From positions 248,001-312,000 of the forward strand of contig NZ_JAPYRE010000001.1 in assembly GCF_029936995.1 (NCBI RefSeq): DNA of 64,000 nucleotides, given 5' to 3'. The notes under the pieces were generated by a model. That model was not told the DNA's origin. It ran no database searches and worked only from the letters and a program-made list of their open reading frames with translations. The translations under genes and the position numbers were made by a program. Position 1 is the first letter of the stretch, and the number at the start of each line of letters is the position of its first letter. The DNA comes from Henriciella sp. Its GTDB lineage: Bacteria; Pseudomonadota; Alphaproteobacteria; Caulobacterales; Hyphomonadaceae. This document shows, piece after piece, positions 26,023-34,889 of the stretch.

Positions 26023-26547
26023 ATGGAAGAACCGGTCAGGTTGTCTGTGATCGTTGCGCGGTCGAGAAACGGTATCATAGGCAAGGATGGCGGGCTTCCG
26101 TGGAAACTCGGGGATGACCTGAAACTGTTCAAGCAGACGACCGTGGGCAAACCGATCATCATGGGCCGCAATACCTGGGAGAGCCTGCCCATACATCCCC
26201 TGCCCAAGCGTCAGAACATCGTGATCACACGCGATTGGGCCTATGCCGCAGAAGGCGCGCGCGTCTATTCGAACCTGAATGCCGCGATACAGGCCGCCAA
26301 GGCGATTGCGGTCAGGGATGGTGAGGATGAAGTGTTCGTGATCGGCGGGCAGTCGCTTTATACCCGTGTCCTGCCCATCGCGGATGTTCTCTATATCAGC
26401 GAGGTCGATGCCGAGGTGGACGGCGATGTCTCTTTTCCGGATTTCGATGAATCCGCGTTCCGCGAAGTCGCAACCAAACCGTTTGCGCAGAATGAGCGCA
26501 ACGATCATGCGTTTACACTGAGAGTGCTTGAGCGGATAGATGCCTGA
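26023..26547 (+). CDS. folA: Dihydrofolate reductase
   Basis: NADPH-dependent reduction of dihydrofolate, 174 residues. ATG 26023 has AGAGGGA seven bases upstream; the in-frame GTG at 26002 is less good. Seen are LSVIVARSRNGIIGKDGGLPWKL with the WKL active-site start, KTTVGKPIIMGRNTWESL-like core (QTTVGKPIIMGRNTWESL), and VFVIGGQSLYTRVLPIAD. The acidic residue expected at the pteridine site is the Asp in the GDDLKLFK stretch. Together with thyA it completes the thymidylate cycle. Confidence 0.96.
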   Translation: MEEPVRLSVIVARSRNGIIGKDGGLPWKLGDDLKLFKQTTVGKPIIMGRNTWESLPIHPLPKRQNIVITRDWAYAAEGARVYSNLNAAIQAAKAIAVRDGEDEVFVIGGQSLYTRVLPIADVLYISEVDAEVDGDVSFPDFDESAFREVATKPFAQNERNDHAFTLRVLERIDA

Positions 26548-26659
26548 GATACCCTAAGAGTCCGGCTGACCTTCCGCGACGGCGCGGCTTGAAAGGCGTT
26601 CTCCAGCGCGACAAGCTCCCCTTTCATAAAAGCAGACAGTGCCAGGGGAGGGCACCGCC

Positions 26660-27568
26660 ATGGATTTTGAGACCGTCGCTGAAGGATTACGGTTCCCGGA
26701 GGGCCCGGTCGTTATGTCGGACGGTTCGGTCATTGTCGTGGAGATCGAGAGCAAGAAGATCACGCGGTGCTGGGGGGACGGCAAGACTGAAGTGATCGCG
26801 ACACCGGGAGGCGGCCCGAACGGGCTCGCTATCGGGCCGGACGGGGCGCTCTGGGTCTGCAATAATGGCGGCTTCATCTACCATGAGCGCGACGGCCTGC
26901 TCATTCCCGGCCACTGCCCGTCAGATTATTCCGGCGGCCGGATCGAACGGGTCGATCTTTCCACCGGGAAAGTCGAGGTCGTTGCTGACAAGTGTAACGG
27001 GAATCCGCTGAAGGGGCCGAACGATCTCGTCTTCGACAAGGCGGGCAATCTCTATTTCACCGATCTCGGCAAATCCTATTCCCGCCACCGCGACACGGGC
27101 GGGCTTTACTTCATGCCAGCCGGCTCCGACACCGTGCAGGAGTTCGACTACAATCATATCTCGCCGAATGGCATTGGTCTCTCGCCTGACGAGGATGTCG
27201 TCTATTTCGCTGATACGATGACCGCGCGTGTCTGGGCCTATGACCTTGAAAGCCCTGGCAAGCCGAAACAGGCAGGGCCATTCTCGACGGGCCGCGTCGT
27301 CGCCGGGATGCCAGACCTGCGCTATTTCGACAGTCTTGCCATCACGGCGGCCGGGAATGTCTGCACCGCGACCATCCTTCAGGGTGGCATCACCACGGTA
27401 AAGCCCGATGGCAACCACAGCCACATCGGCTTCCCCGACCCTTTCGTTACCAATATCGCCTTTGGCGGCGAGGACATGATGGACGCCTATGTGACGCTGT
27501 CGGGCACCGGCAAGCTCATCAAGTGCCGCTGGCCGGAGCCGGGCCTGAAGCTGAACTTCAACGCCTAG
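26660..27568 (+). CDS. SMP-30/gluconolactonase/LRE family protein
   Basis: A 302-residue beta-propeller predicted to hydrolyse a lactone. CAGGGGAGGG lies 6-8 bases before ATG 26660. Visible are FPEGPVVMSDGSVIVVEI, GGGPNGLAIGPDGALWV with the Asn and Asp that hold the metal, LKGPNDLVFDKAGNLYFTD, and YNHISPNGIGLSPDEDVVYF, four propeller blades with the family Asn-Asp pattern. The substrate may be a sugar lactone. Since the Entner-Doudoroff operon in this window lacks pgl, a role as a lactonase for glucose oxidation is possible but is only a guess. Its stop overlaps the stop of the convergent Mrp gene in a CTAG. Confidence 0.88.
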   Translation: MDFETVAEGLRFPEGPVVMSDGSVIVVEIESKKITRCWGDGKTEVIATPGGGPNGLAIGPDGALWVCNNGGFIYHERDGLLIPGHCPSDYSGGRIERVDLSTGKVEVVADKCNGNPLKGPNDLVFDKAGNLYFTDLGKSYSRHRDTGGLYFMPAGSDTVQEFDYNHISPNGIGLSPDEDVVYFADTMTARVWAYDLESPGKPKQAGPFSTGRVVAGMPDLRYFDSLAITAAGNVCTATILQGGITTVKPDGNHSHIGFPDPFVTNIAFGGEDMMDAYVTLSGTGKLIKCRWPEPGLKLNFNA

Positions 27569-28734
27569 TCCTCGAACACGATCTCCGGCGCAGGCTTGGT
27601 CTGCAGGCTGTCCAGGTTGAGGGCGACGTTACGCGAAAGCTCATGGAAGAGTTTCGCGGATTCGGTCTCTCCCGCCGCGGCGGGTTTGCCGGTATCGCCA
27701 CCTTCACGGATTTCGTTCAGGATCGGCAGCTGGCCTAGCAGGGGCAGGCCGAGTGCGTCTGCTGTCCTGCGTCCGCCGCCTTCGCCCATCAGGTAGTGGC
27801 GGTTGCCGGCCGGGTCCTCGAACCAGCTCATCGTCTCGATAACGCCGAGCACCGGAACGGCTGTCTTGGCAAACATGGCTGCGCCGCGCCGCACATCCGA
27901 AAGCGCAACTTCCTGAGGCGTGGTGACGAGTACGGCTGCGGTGACCGGCACACGCTGGGCAATGGTGAGCTGCGCGTCGCCAGTGCCGGGCGGGGTGTCG
28001 ATGATGAGCAGGTCCAGTGGGTCTTCCGGTGTGCCCCAGGCAGCATCGTTCAGCATCTGCGTGATTGCCGACATGACGATCGGCCCGCGCCAGATCATGG
28101 GGGCATCGGGATCGGAGAGATAGCCGATGGACAGCGAATGAATGCCGTGCGCCTCGACCGGCACGAGCTTGCCTTCAGCGTTCGTGGCGGGTTGGGCATC
28201 ACTTGTGCCCAACATGGTCGGCGCACTCGGGCCATAGATGTCTGCGTCCAGCAGGCCTGTCTTGAGGCCGAGCTTGGCAAAAGCGGCTGCCAGATTGACC
28301 GCAACGGTCGACTTGCCGACCCCGCCTTTGGCACTCGCGACAACAAGTATGCGGGAAATGCCGGGTATTTTTTCGGTGGTCGGTGCACCGGGCTCGCCTT
28401 GCGATACGGCTTCTTCGGACAGGCGGGCCCCTTTGTGCACACGCTGGGTGCCTGCCCGGGGCGGGGCCTCTTCATGTGTACTATGTGCGCCCTGCGCGCG
28501 TTCGGCGGTCAACATGGCCCGTACATCGCCAACCCCCTTCACATTCATGGCACGCGCCTCGGCTTCGACACGGCGTGTCTCCGAGGCTTCCATGTCTTCA
28601 GGGTCTGCTTCGATGATGAGAGTCACGCTTCCATCATCCTTGACGCGGATGCCCTGTAGCCATTCAGGTGCGCCCAGTGCGCGCCGGATGGCGGTTTCGA
28701 CTTTGTCAGTTTGCCGCGATTTGCCACGAAACAT
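27565..28734 (-). CDS. Mrp/NBP35 family P-loop ATPase (iron-sulfur carrier type)
   Basis: A 389-residue protein with AAGGAG eight bases before ATG 28734. An N-terminal MIP18/DUF59-type domain (residues 1-80), a variable Pro/Glu-rich linker, and a ParA-like ATPase core with deviant Walker A ASAKGGVGKSTVAVNLA, DADIYGPSAPTM and LLIIDTPPGTGDAQL. In the family a CxxC motif near the C-terminus binds a bridging [4Fe-4S] cluster; at that place here the sequence reads MSWFEDPAGNRHYLMGEGGG, without Cys. The cluster-carrier role is therefore doubtful for this copy. Divergent from hflK. Confidence 0.88.
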   Translation of the reverse strand: MFRGKSRQTDKVETAIRRALGAPEWLQGIRVKDDGSVTLIIEADPEDMEASETRRVEAEARAMNVKGVGDVRAMLTAERAQGAHSTHEEAPPRAGTQRVHKGARLSEEAVSQGEPGAPTTEKIPGISRILVVASAKGGVGKSTVAVNLAAAFAKLGLKTGLLDADIYGPSAPTMLGTSDAQPATNAEGKLVPVEAHGIHSLSIGYLSDPDAPMIWRGPIVMSAITQMLNDAAWGTPEDPLDLLIIDTPPGTGDAQLTIAQRVPVTAAVLVTTPQEVALSDVRRGAAMFAKTAVPVLGVIETMSWFEDPAGNRHYLMGEGGGRRTADALGLPLLGQLPILNEIREGGDTGKPAAAGETESAKLFHELSRNVALNLDSLQTKPAPEIVFED

Positions 28735-28824
28735 GCGGGTGACTCCTTGATGCGAGCGTCTTGGGGTGCACATATCTGCGCAATGTCTATATGGCCATAG
28801 ACGGACAGTCATGAAGGAGGGGCA

Positions 28825-29985
28825 ATGCCCTGGAATGAAAACAAGGACGGCGAAGGATCGTCCAAGGGCAATGGCAGCCCGTGGGGCTCAGGCGGCAAGG
28901 GCAAGGACTCTCCGTGGTCCCGTCCCGGCGGCTCGGGCGGTTCAGGAGGCTCCGGCGGATCAGGTGGCGGTGGACGTGACCGCCCTGACCTTGAAGAGCA
29001 AATGCGCCGTATGCAGGAACGGTTCCGTCGTGGCCGCGGAAACAATGGCTCCGGCGGTGGAAATGGCCGTGGCGGGGGCTCCGGCTTTGGCCCGTTCGGT
29101 TTCGCCGTACTTGGCCTGGCCGCGCTGATCGCATGGCTCGCCACAGGCGTTGTCGTGGTCGATGAAGGCGAACGCGCCGCAGTCTTCCGTTTTGGCAAGT
29201 GGCAGAAAAATTTCGAACCGGGGCTGCATGTCCACCTGCCGACACCGATCGAGAAGCATGAGATCATGCCCTCGGAGAAACAGCAGGTCACACAGATCGG
29301 CGCTGACAATGACGAGCGCCTGATGCTGACCGGTGACGAAAATATCGTCGACGTCCAGTTCCGTGTCTTCTGGTACTATGATGAAGAAGACCCGGAGAAC
29401 TTCATCCTTAATATCGAGGGCGGTGAAGAGCTGGTGAAAGCATCGGCTGAGTCGGTGATGCGTGAAGTGGTCGGCAAGTCCAATCTCGATGACATCATCA
29501 CGACGGGCCGTGGTGAGCTCCAGAACGAGGTTCGCACCCAGCTCAGCGCCCTGCTGACCGATTACAAGGCAGGGGTCCAGATCCTCAACGTCGAGATCCA
29601 GGAAGCCCAGGCCCCCGCGCCTGTGCGTGATGCCTTCATTGATGTGGTCGTGGCCGGCCAGGATGCCGAGCGCGCAGTCCAGGAAGCCAACCGCTACGCC
29701 AATGACATCATTCCACGCGCACGCGGTGCGGCTGAGCAGATCATTCAGGATGCCGAAGCCTATCGCGAGCAGGTGATTGCCGATGCGACCGGTCAGGCCT
29801 CACGTTTCACGCAGATCCTCGCTGAGTACCAGCAGGCACCACAAGTCACGCGGGAACGGATGTATCTTGAATCCATGGAACGCATTCTCAATCGCAGCGA
29901 CAAACTCATTCTCGACAATGAGTCCGGGGCCGTGCCCTACCTGCCGCTCGATAGCGTCAACCGCAGAAACAATCAGGGGAACTAG
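28825..29985 (+). CDS. hflK: FtsH protease modulator HflK
   Basis: A 386-residue SPFH (band 7) membrane protein that with HflC forms a cage round FtsH. AAGGAGG is five to seven bases before ATG 28825. The N-terminal about 85 residues are Gly/Ser/Pro-rich (repeats of Gly-Gly-Ser and Gly-Gly-Gly), followed by one membrane helix (FAVLGLAALIAWLATGV) and the SPFH domain VVDEGERAAVFRFGKW. HflK-type features include ILNVEIQEAQAPAPVRDAF and the coiled-coil stretch rich in Ala and Glu up to about residue 340. Followed after three bases by hflC. Confidence 0.95.
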   Translation: MPWNENKDGEGSSKGNGSPWGSGGKGKDSPWSRPGGSGGSGGSGGSGGGGRDRPDLEEQMRRMQERFRRGRGNNGSGGGNGRGGGSGFGPFGFAVLGLAALIAWLATGVVVVDEGERAAVFRFGKWQKNFEPGLHVHLPTPIEKHEIMPSEKQQVTQIGADNDERLMLTGDENIVDVQFRVFWYYDEEDPENFILNIEGGEELVKASAESVMREVVGKSNLDDIITTGRGELQNEVRTQLSALLTDYKAGVQILNVEIQEAQAPAPVRDAFIDVVVAGQDAERAVQEANRYANDIIPRARGAAEQIIQDAEAYREQVIADATGQASRFTQILAEYQQAPQVTRERMYLESMERILNRSDKLILDNESGAVPYLPLDSVNRRNNQGN

Positions 29986-29988
29986 ATC

Positions 29989-30885
29989 ATGAGACCGTTT
30001 GGAATACTTGGCCTCGTCGCGATCGTGCTCGCCCTGATCGTGGCCTTCAACTCATTCTTCATCGTCGACCAGCGCAAGCAAGCGCTGCTGCTCCAGGTCG
30101 GGGCGGTTGTCGATTCCTATAACGAGCCGGGCTCGGATGAGGCCGGCCTGAAATTCAAGCTGCCGCTTGTCCAGAATGTCGTGATGTACGACCGGCGCAA
30201 TCTTGGTCTCGATGTCCGCGATATCGAAGCCTATGCATCGAACCAGGAGCAGTTGATCGTCGACGCTTTCGTACGCTGGCAGATTTCTGATCCGCTGGCC
30301 TTCTATCAGCGCCTCCAGACGGAGCGTGTCGCCCGCGACCAGCTTGAAAACTTCACGGATGCCGCAATCCGTAATGCCCTGGCTTCACGCCTGCCGGAGG
30401 ACATCATTTCCGGTCAGCGCTCGGAGCTCATGAACGAGATCCGCGATAATCTCGCAAACAATATTGCCGGTCGCGGCATCGAGATCATCGATGTGCGTAT
30501 TCGCCGGGCTGACCTGCCGGACGATGTTTCCGAACGTGTGTTCTCCCGTATGGAGGCCACCCGGAACCAGGAAGCCGAGCAGATACGGGCCGAGGGGGAT
30601 GAGCGTGCCCGCGGTGTCCGTGCGCGGGCGGAGCGGGAACGTACCGTGATCCTGGCTGAAGCGCGGCAACAGTCGGAGCAGATTCGTGGTGAAGGCGATG
30701 CCCGCCGGAACGAGATCTATGCGGAGGCCTATGACGGCGACCGCGAGTTCTTCCGGTTCCAGCGCGCCCTCATCGCCTGCGAGGAAGCCTTCACCGAAGG
30801 CACGCGAGTTGTTGTCGGCCCAGACAGGATGGGGCTGTGCAACGACTTCATTCAGCAGGCCCGTCAGAACGGGACACCGCAATAG
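29989..30885 (+). CDS. hflC: FtsH protease modulator HflC
   Basis: A 298-residue partner of HflK with an N-terminal membrane anchor (LGLVAIVLALIVAFNSFFIV) and SPFH domain (DQRKQALLLQVGAVVDSY, KLPLVQNVVMYDRRNLGLD). The segment RGIEIIDVRIRRADLPDDV followed by RMEATRNQEAEQIRAEGDER and RRNEIYAEAYDGDREFF is the HflC hallmark. It starts three bases after the hflK stop, so the pair is translationally linked. The DUF2065 gene follows, the usual alphaproteobacterial order. Confidence 0.95.
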   Translation: MRPFGILGLVAIVLALIVAFNSFFIVDQRKQALLLQVGAVVDSYNEPGSDEAGLKFKLPLVQNVVMYDRRNLGLDVRDIEAYASNQEQLIVDAFVRWQISDPLAFYQRLQTERVARDQLENFTDAAIRNALASRLPEDIISGQRSELMNEIRDNLANNIAGRGIEIIDVRIRRADLPDDVSERVFSRMEATRNQEAEQIRAEGDERARGVRARAERERTVILAEARQQSEQIRGEGDARRNEIYAEAYDGDREFFRFQRALIACEEAFTEGTRVVVGPDRMGLCNDFIQQARQNGTPQ

Positions 30886-30918
30886 GCAAGCAGGCAGGCG
30901 GCAGGGAGGTTCGCGTCC

Positions 30919-31116
30919 ATGACCTGGCAGACCATCCTCGCCGCCATTGGCCTGTGGTTCGCGCTCGAAGGTATCCTTTATGCCGCCGCGCCGGATGCTA
31001 TGCGGCGCATGGGAGACTGGCTGGCGCGCCTGCCGACAGAAAGCGTCCGCAGCGGCGGTATCTGGTCTGCCATTCTGGGTCTGGTTATCTTTTACATTGC
31101 GGCGCGCTTTTTCTGA
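30919..31116 (+). CDS. DUF2065 family small membrane protein
   Basis: A 65-residue protein with two hydrophobic helices: TILAAIGLWFALEGILYAAAP and GGIWSAILGLVIFYIAARFF. The PDAMRRMGDWLARLP loop between them is the DUF2065 motif. The position directly after hflC and before degP is the standard one for this family in proteobacteria, suggesting a link to membrane protein quality control, though no function has been shown. GGAGG precedes the ATG by about nine bases. Confidence 0.9.
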   Translation: MTWQTILAAIGLWFALEGILYAAAPDAMRRMGDWLARLPTESVRSGGIWSAILGLVIFYIAARFF

Positions 31117-31192
31117 CGCGTTGCGGTATGCCTGCGAAGCGCCATACTTGTGTGCGAGACAGATGTAGGTCTTCTTCAAGCGGAGAGCGACA

Positions 31193-32671
31193 ATGATACG
31201 CTTCAGAGCCCCCCTCATGGCCGGTGTGGCCGGCCTGCTGCTATTTGCACCGCTGGCCGAGGCCCAGCGGGCATCGCAGTCTGATAGCAATCAGGCAGAG
31301 GGGTCGCTGTCCGATACGACATCGGCGATCGACCAGAAGCAGGCGCCTGAGTCCTTCTCGAAACTTGCCAGGCGACTGATGCCTGCTGTCGTCAACATCA
31401 CGACAAGCCAGACCGTCGCGCCCGAGGGCATGCCGGAGTTCCCGGACGGCTCCCCGCTTGAGCGCTTCAACGAATTCTTTGGCCGTGATCCGGACGGCTT
31501 CCAGCGCGAGGGGTCGCTGGGGTCGGGCTTCCTGATCTCGGCGGATGGTACGGTTGTGACCAACAATCACGTCATCGAGAACGCCGATGAGATCAATGTT
31601 GTCTTCAATTCCGGACGTACCCTCAAGGCCGAGCTTGTCGGCACGGACCCTGAAACAGATGTCGCAGTCCTCAGGGTCACAAGCGACGACCCGCTGCCAT
31701 ATGTCGAGTTTGCAGACAGTGATGGCGCCGAAGTCGGCGACTGGGTCATGGCGATCGGCAATCCGTTTGGCTTTGGGGGCTCAGTCTCGGCGGGCATCAT
31801 TTCCGCGCGAAACAGGGACATCCAGTCCGGGCGCTATGACGACTTCATCCAGACGGATGCAGCGATCAACCGGGGCAATTCCGGTGGCCCGCTGTTCAAT
31901 CTGAACGGCGAAGTCATAGGCGTGAATACTGCGATTATCTCTCCGACGGGGGGCTCGGTCGGGCTTGGCTTTTCCATTCCGGCCAACCTGGTGGACCAGG
32001 TCGCCGGACAAATTCTGGAATTTGGCCATCCGCGCCGTGGCTGGTTCGGGGTGAATGTCCAGGGCATCGACCAGGACATTGCGGACGCTTATGGCGTCAA
32101 CGAACCTGACGGCGTCATCATCACATCTATCCAGGAAGATGGCCCGGCAGCGAAGTCTGATTTCGAGGTTGGCGATCTCGTACTCAGTTTCGACGGGCGT
32201 GTGGTCGAGAATGTACGTGGCCTGTCACGCATCGTTGCCGAAGCCGAAATTGGTGAGACCGTGAAGGTCGATATCGTACGCGATCGCAAACGTCGAACGG
32301 TCAGCTTCACAGTCGGTGAGCTGGAATCCAGTACGCCGGAAGAGACGCGAGAGCCATTGCCGGAAAATGCCTTGGCGCAAAATCCGATTGGGGCGGAACT
32401 GGTTACGATTGATGATGATGCGCGCCGGCGTTATGGCATCTCCCGTGATGTCGGTGGAGTGCTTGTAAACTCTGTTGCCGCGAATGGCCCGAGTTATGGC
32501 AAGCTGCGTAAGGGCGATGTCATAACCGAGATGGGCTTTGAGAAGATATCGGGCCTCGAAGCTGCCCATGAGGCACTGCGCCCAGAGAACGCTCCGGGAG
32601 GCAAGGGTCTGCTCGTGCGTATTTCCAGGGGCGGGCAGGTCATGTTTTTTACAATAAAACCAGAGCGTTAG
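31193..32671 (+). CDS. degP: DegP/HtrA (Do) family periplasmic serine protease
   Basis: A 492-residue periplasmic protease-chaperone. The signal peptide (residues 1-24) ends APLAEAQ. The trypsin-like domain has its catalytic triad at His126 (TNNHVIEN), Asp156 (TDVAVL) and Ser230 (RGNSGGP). Two PDZ domains follow: about 255-345 (RRGWFGVNVQ) and about 385-485 (GISRDVGGVLVNSVA). The length is that of DegP/DegQ-type proteins. It follows hflK-hflC-DUF2065 in the order found in alphaproteobacteria. The Asp/Glu-rich LA-loop is short, so DegQ-like activity is also possible. Confidence 0.94.
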   Translation: MIRFRAPLMAGVAGLLLFAPLAEAQRASQSDSNQAEGSLSDTTSAIDQKQAPESFSKLARRLMPAVVNITTSQTVAPEGMPEFPDGSPLERFNEFFGRDPDGFQREGSLGSGFLISADGTVVTNNHVIENADEINVVFNSGRTLKAELVGTDPETDVAVLRVTSDDPLPYVEFADSDGAEVGDWVMAIGNPFGFGGSVSAGIISARNRDIQSGRYDDFIQTDAAINRGNSGGPLFNLNGEVIGVNTAIISPTGGSVGLGFSIPANLVDQVAGQILEFGHPRRGWFGVNVQGIDQDIADAYGVNEPDGVIITSIQEDGPAAKSDFEVGDLVLSFDGRVVENVRGLSRIVAEAEIGETVKVDIVRDRKRRTVSFTVGELESSTPEETREPLPENALAQNPIGAELVTIDDDARRRYGISRDVGGVLVNSVAANGPSYGKLRKGDVITEMGFEKISGLEAAHEALRPENAPGGKGLLVRISRGGQVMFFTIKPER

Positions 32672-32776
32672 AAATTTTCTTCCCTTGTCGCGTTAAGGGA
32701 CTCTTTACGGATTCTGCAAATCAGATTCTGATTCGCTTGAGTCAAACGAAAAACGCGCGGCAAGGAGAATCCGGTC

Positions 32777-33175
32777 ATGGCGATGAGTGAAAGACAGTCC
32801 CTCGATCTGTGGCGTCGGGCCGTTTCGTCCTATGTCCGCACCTCTGAGCTTGACCTGTCGGCCCGTCAGCAGGCCATTTTCATGACGATTGCGCTTCAGA
32901 ACGGCCCGCATACCGTGCGCGGGCTCGCGGCCGGTTTGAATCTTGCCAAGCCGGCCGTCACACGGGCGGTCGACATGCTGGAGAAGGCAGGCTTTGTGCG
33001 CCGTCGTCGTGATGAGAACGACATGCGTAGCATCTTCGTTGAACGTACGACCAAGGGTATGGACTGGCTGCGCAATTTCTCCGGCCTTATTGTTGCCGCT
33101 GGGGCGGGTGAGGATATCTCCCAGATACAGACCGGGAATGAAACTGAAGCCCGGCCTGAACCGAAAGCGGCCTGA
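32777..33175 (+). CDS. MarR family transcriptional regulator
   Basis: A 132-residue winged-helix protein. The helix-turn-helix region is TVRGLAAGLNLAKPAVTRAVDMLEKAGFV, followed by the wing RRRRDENDMRSIFVERTTKG. The dimer helix at the start (SLDLWRRAVSSYVRTSEL) is short compared with typical 140-150 residue MarR proteins, and the C-terminus is Pro/Glu-rich. The adjacent NlpC/P60 gene begins 16 bases after it, so the two may be coregulated or cotranscribed. Ligand and targets unknown. CAAGGAG lies about nine bases before the ATG. Confidence 0.82.
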   Translation: MAMSERQSLDLWRRAVSSYVRTSELDLSARQQAIFMTIALQNGPHTVRGLAAGLNLAKPAVTRAVDMLEKAGFVRRRRDENDMRSIFVERTTKGMDWLRNFSGLIVAAGAGEDISQIQTGNETEARPEPKAA

Positions 33176-33191
33176 CACGACCGGGAGTGGT

Positions 33192-34040
33192 ATGCCGGAA
33201 TTCAACGACAAACGCCTGAGCCCGCCACAGGGACTGTCAGGTGAGCCGATGCAGGTCGGTGTTGGCGCTGTAGCAGTGCATGACGCACCGCGCGCGGACG
33301 CTGAAATGGTTACCCAGGCGCTGCATGGTGAAACGCTGAGCGTGTTCGAGCGGGAAGGCGGCTACGCGCATGTTCAGCTGCATCGTGATCGCTATGTCGG
33401 TTGGGCGCGGATAGATGCATTGTCGGCGGCTATTTACGAGACAAACCACAAGGTCATCGCCCTGCGCACCTATGCCTATTCAGAGCCTGATCTGAAATCG
33501 GCTCCGCTCTTTATGGTATCACTCGGCAGCAAACTGAGCGTGATAGGGCAGGAGGGGCGTTTTTTGCAGCTTGCTGGTGGCGGCTGGCTGCCTGAGCAGC
33601 ATGTCGCCGAAGCGGGCATTTTCGAAGATGACGCGGCTTCTGTTGCAGAGCGATTTCTGCATGCGCCCTATCTTTGGGGCGGATGTGAGAGCCTTGGGCT
33701 CGATTGCACGGGCCTGACGCGCGCGGCCTATCTGGCATGTGGCGTACTGCTGCCGCGTGACAGCGACATGCAGTTTGGCTGGTGCGGAGAAGCTGTAGAG
33801 GACTGGCAAGCCCCTGATGGGCTGAAGCGGGGCGATCTCGTCTTCTGGAAAGGCCATGTCGGCATCATGCTGGACAGTTCGACGCTGTTGCACGCCAATG
33901 CCTGGCACATGGCCGTAGCCGCAGAGCCCCTGAGTGGAGCAGTTCAGCGTATCGCAAAAATTTACGGCGAGCCCATTGGGGCCCGCCGCATTGATATCTC
34001 TTCGCTGAGGGAAGTTGAACCTGACTGGCTGAAAGGCTGA
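33192..34040 (+). CDS. NlpC/P60 family cell-wall hydrolase with SH3-like domains
   Basis: A 282-residue protein. Two bacterial SH3-type domains occupy about residues 20-145, with YAHVQLHRDRYVGWARIDAL and FLQLAGGGWLPEQHV. The C-terminal NlpC/P60 papain-like peptidase shows catalytic Cys in LGLDCTGLTRAAY, catalytic His in FWKGHVGIML and a third polar residue in LLHANAWH. Such enzymes cut gamma-D-Glu-meso-DAP bonds of peptidoglycan. No signal peptide is seen at ATG 33192, so it may act on imported or recycled peptides in the cytoplasm. It follows the MarR gene by 16 bases. Confidence 0.9.
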   Translation: MPEFNDKRLSPPQGLSGEPMQVGVGAVAVHDAPRADAEMVTQALHGETLSVFEREGGYAHVQLHRDRYVGWARIDALSAAIYETNHKVIALRTYAYSEPDLKSAPLFMVSLGSKLSVIGQEGRFLQLAGGGWLPEQHVAEAGIFEDDAASVAERFLHAPYLWGGCESLGLDCTGLTRAAYLACGVLLPRDSDMQFGWCGEAVEDWQAPDGLKRGDLVFWKGHVGIMLDSSTLLHANAWHMAVAAEPLSGAVQRIAKIYGEPIGARRIDISSLREVEPDWLKG

Positions 34041-34043
34041 GGC

Positions 34044-34889
34044 CTACTCTTCCTCGCTGTCGCCTTCTTCAGCATCCGCGTCTGTGTCCGGTGCAAGCTC
34101 GACTTCGCTCTCATTGCCTTCGGCCTCGGAATCCCGGTCAGTTACGGTGTCCTGGGTCTCAATCTCACCTGTAGCTTCGGGTGGAGTTTCTTCGGCGGTC
34201 TCGGAGTCGACAGTGGTTTCGACAGCCTCGCCCTCGGCAGAGGCTTCAGTGGCTTCGCCACCTTCTTCGCCCTCTGCGCCTTCATCTTCCTCTTCCTCAG
34301 GCAGCGGTTCCGGGAAGGCCGGTGCGTTCGGCGTGTTTTCAGCGAGATAGGCGATCACGTTGGCGCGCTCGTCATCACGGCGGAGGCCGGCGAAAGCCAT
34401 CGTGGTGCCGCGGATATAGCTGGACGGGTTTTCGAGCCACTTGTCGATGGACTCATAGGTCCACGGCTCGCCTGCGGATGCCTGCATCGCGGAGGAGTAA
34501 CCAAAGCTGTCATTATGGGCGTGTGTCGCCGTCATGATGCCGTGCAGGTTCGGGCCTGTGCCATTGCCGCCACCCTGTTCGATGGTGTGGCAGGTCGTGC
34601 ACTTCGACTTGAAGGCACGTTCGCCGCTGCTGACGTCGGCATTCGCGAGCAGGGCGCCGAGATCATAGACTTCCTCTTCGCCGCCACCAGCAGCCGCGGT
34701 TTCTGCAATATCGGTGTAATAGGCAAACCGGCTGTGCGCCCAGTCATTGAGCGTGCCTTCCTCTTCACCGTGATGGCCGCCGCCATGACCGGAGGAGAAG
34801 ACCATGCTGGAGAGTTGCTGCAACGCCATGATGCCCAGCACTACGGCGAGAATGCACGCGAAAATCTTGTTCCAGAAGAGATCGCCCAT
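34044..34889 (-). CDS. Membrane-anchored c-type cytochrome (CycM/c552 type) with acidic tail
   Basis: A 281-residue protein. An uncleaved N-terminal anchor (FWNKIFACILAVVLGIMALQ) is followed by a His/Gly-rich linker and a class I cytochrome c domain: heme site CTTCH (Cys97, Cys100, His101) and an axial Met164 in RGTTMAFAG. This arrangement equals the membrane cytochrome c that carries electrons from complex III to cytochrome oxidase in rhizobia. The last about 90 residues are almost purely Glu, Asp, Thr, Ala and Gly, an unusually long acidic tail. Divergent from pheA, as in other alphaproteobacteria. Confidence 0.9.
   Translation of the reverse strand: MGDLFWNKIFACILAVVLGIMALQQLSSMVFSSGHGGGHHGEEEGTLNDWAHSRFAYYTDIAETAAAGGGEEEVYDLGALLANADVSSGERAFKSKCTTCHTIEQGGGNGTGPNLHGIMTATHAHNDSFGYSSAMQASAGEPWTYESIDKWLENPSSYIRGTTMAFAGLRRDDERANVIAYLAENTPNAPAFPEPLPEEEEDEGAEGEEGGEATEASAEGEAVETTVDSETAEETPPEATGEIETQDTVTDRDSEAEGNESEVELAPDTDADAEEGDSEEE

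Noticed and set aside
28928-28975. Tandem Gly-Gly-Ser codon repeats in hflK as a mobile or CRISPR-like repeat
   Set aside because: Coding low-complexity repeat typical of the HflK N-terminus; no unique spacers.
28809-29309. Proline-rich frame opposite the HflK N-terminus
   Set aside because: The Pro runs are only the complement of the Gly/Ser-rich repeats of hflK.
32691-32710. CCCTT...AAGGG stem after degP as terminator
   Set aside because: Only five pairs and an interrupted T-run; too weak to report as a feature.
34084-34350. Serine-rich frame opposite the acidic tail of the cytochrome c
   Set aside because: Complement of Glu/Asp codons; no ribosome site and no family.
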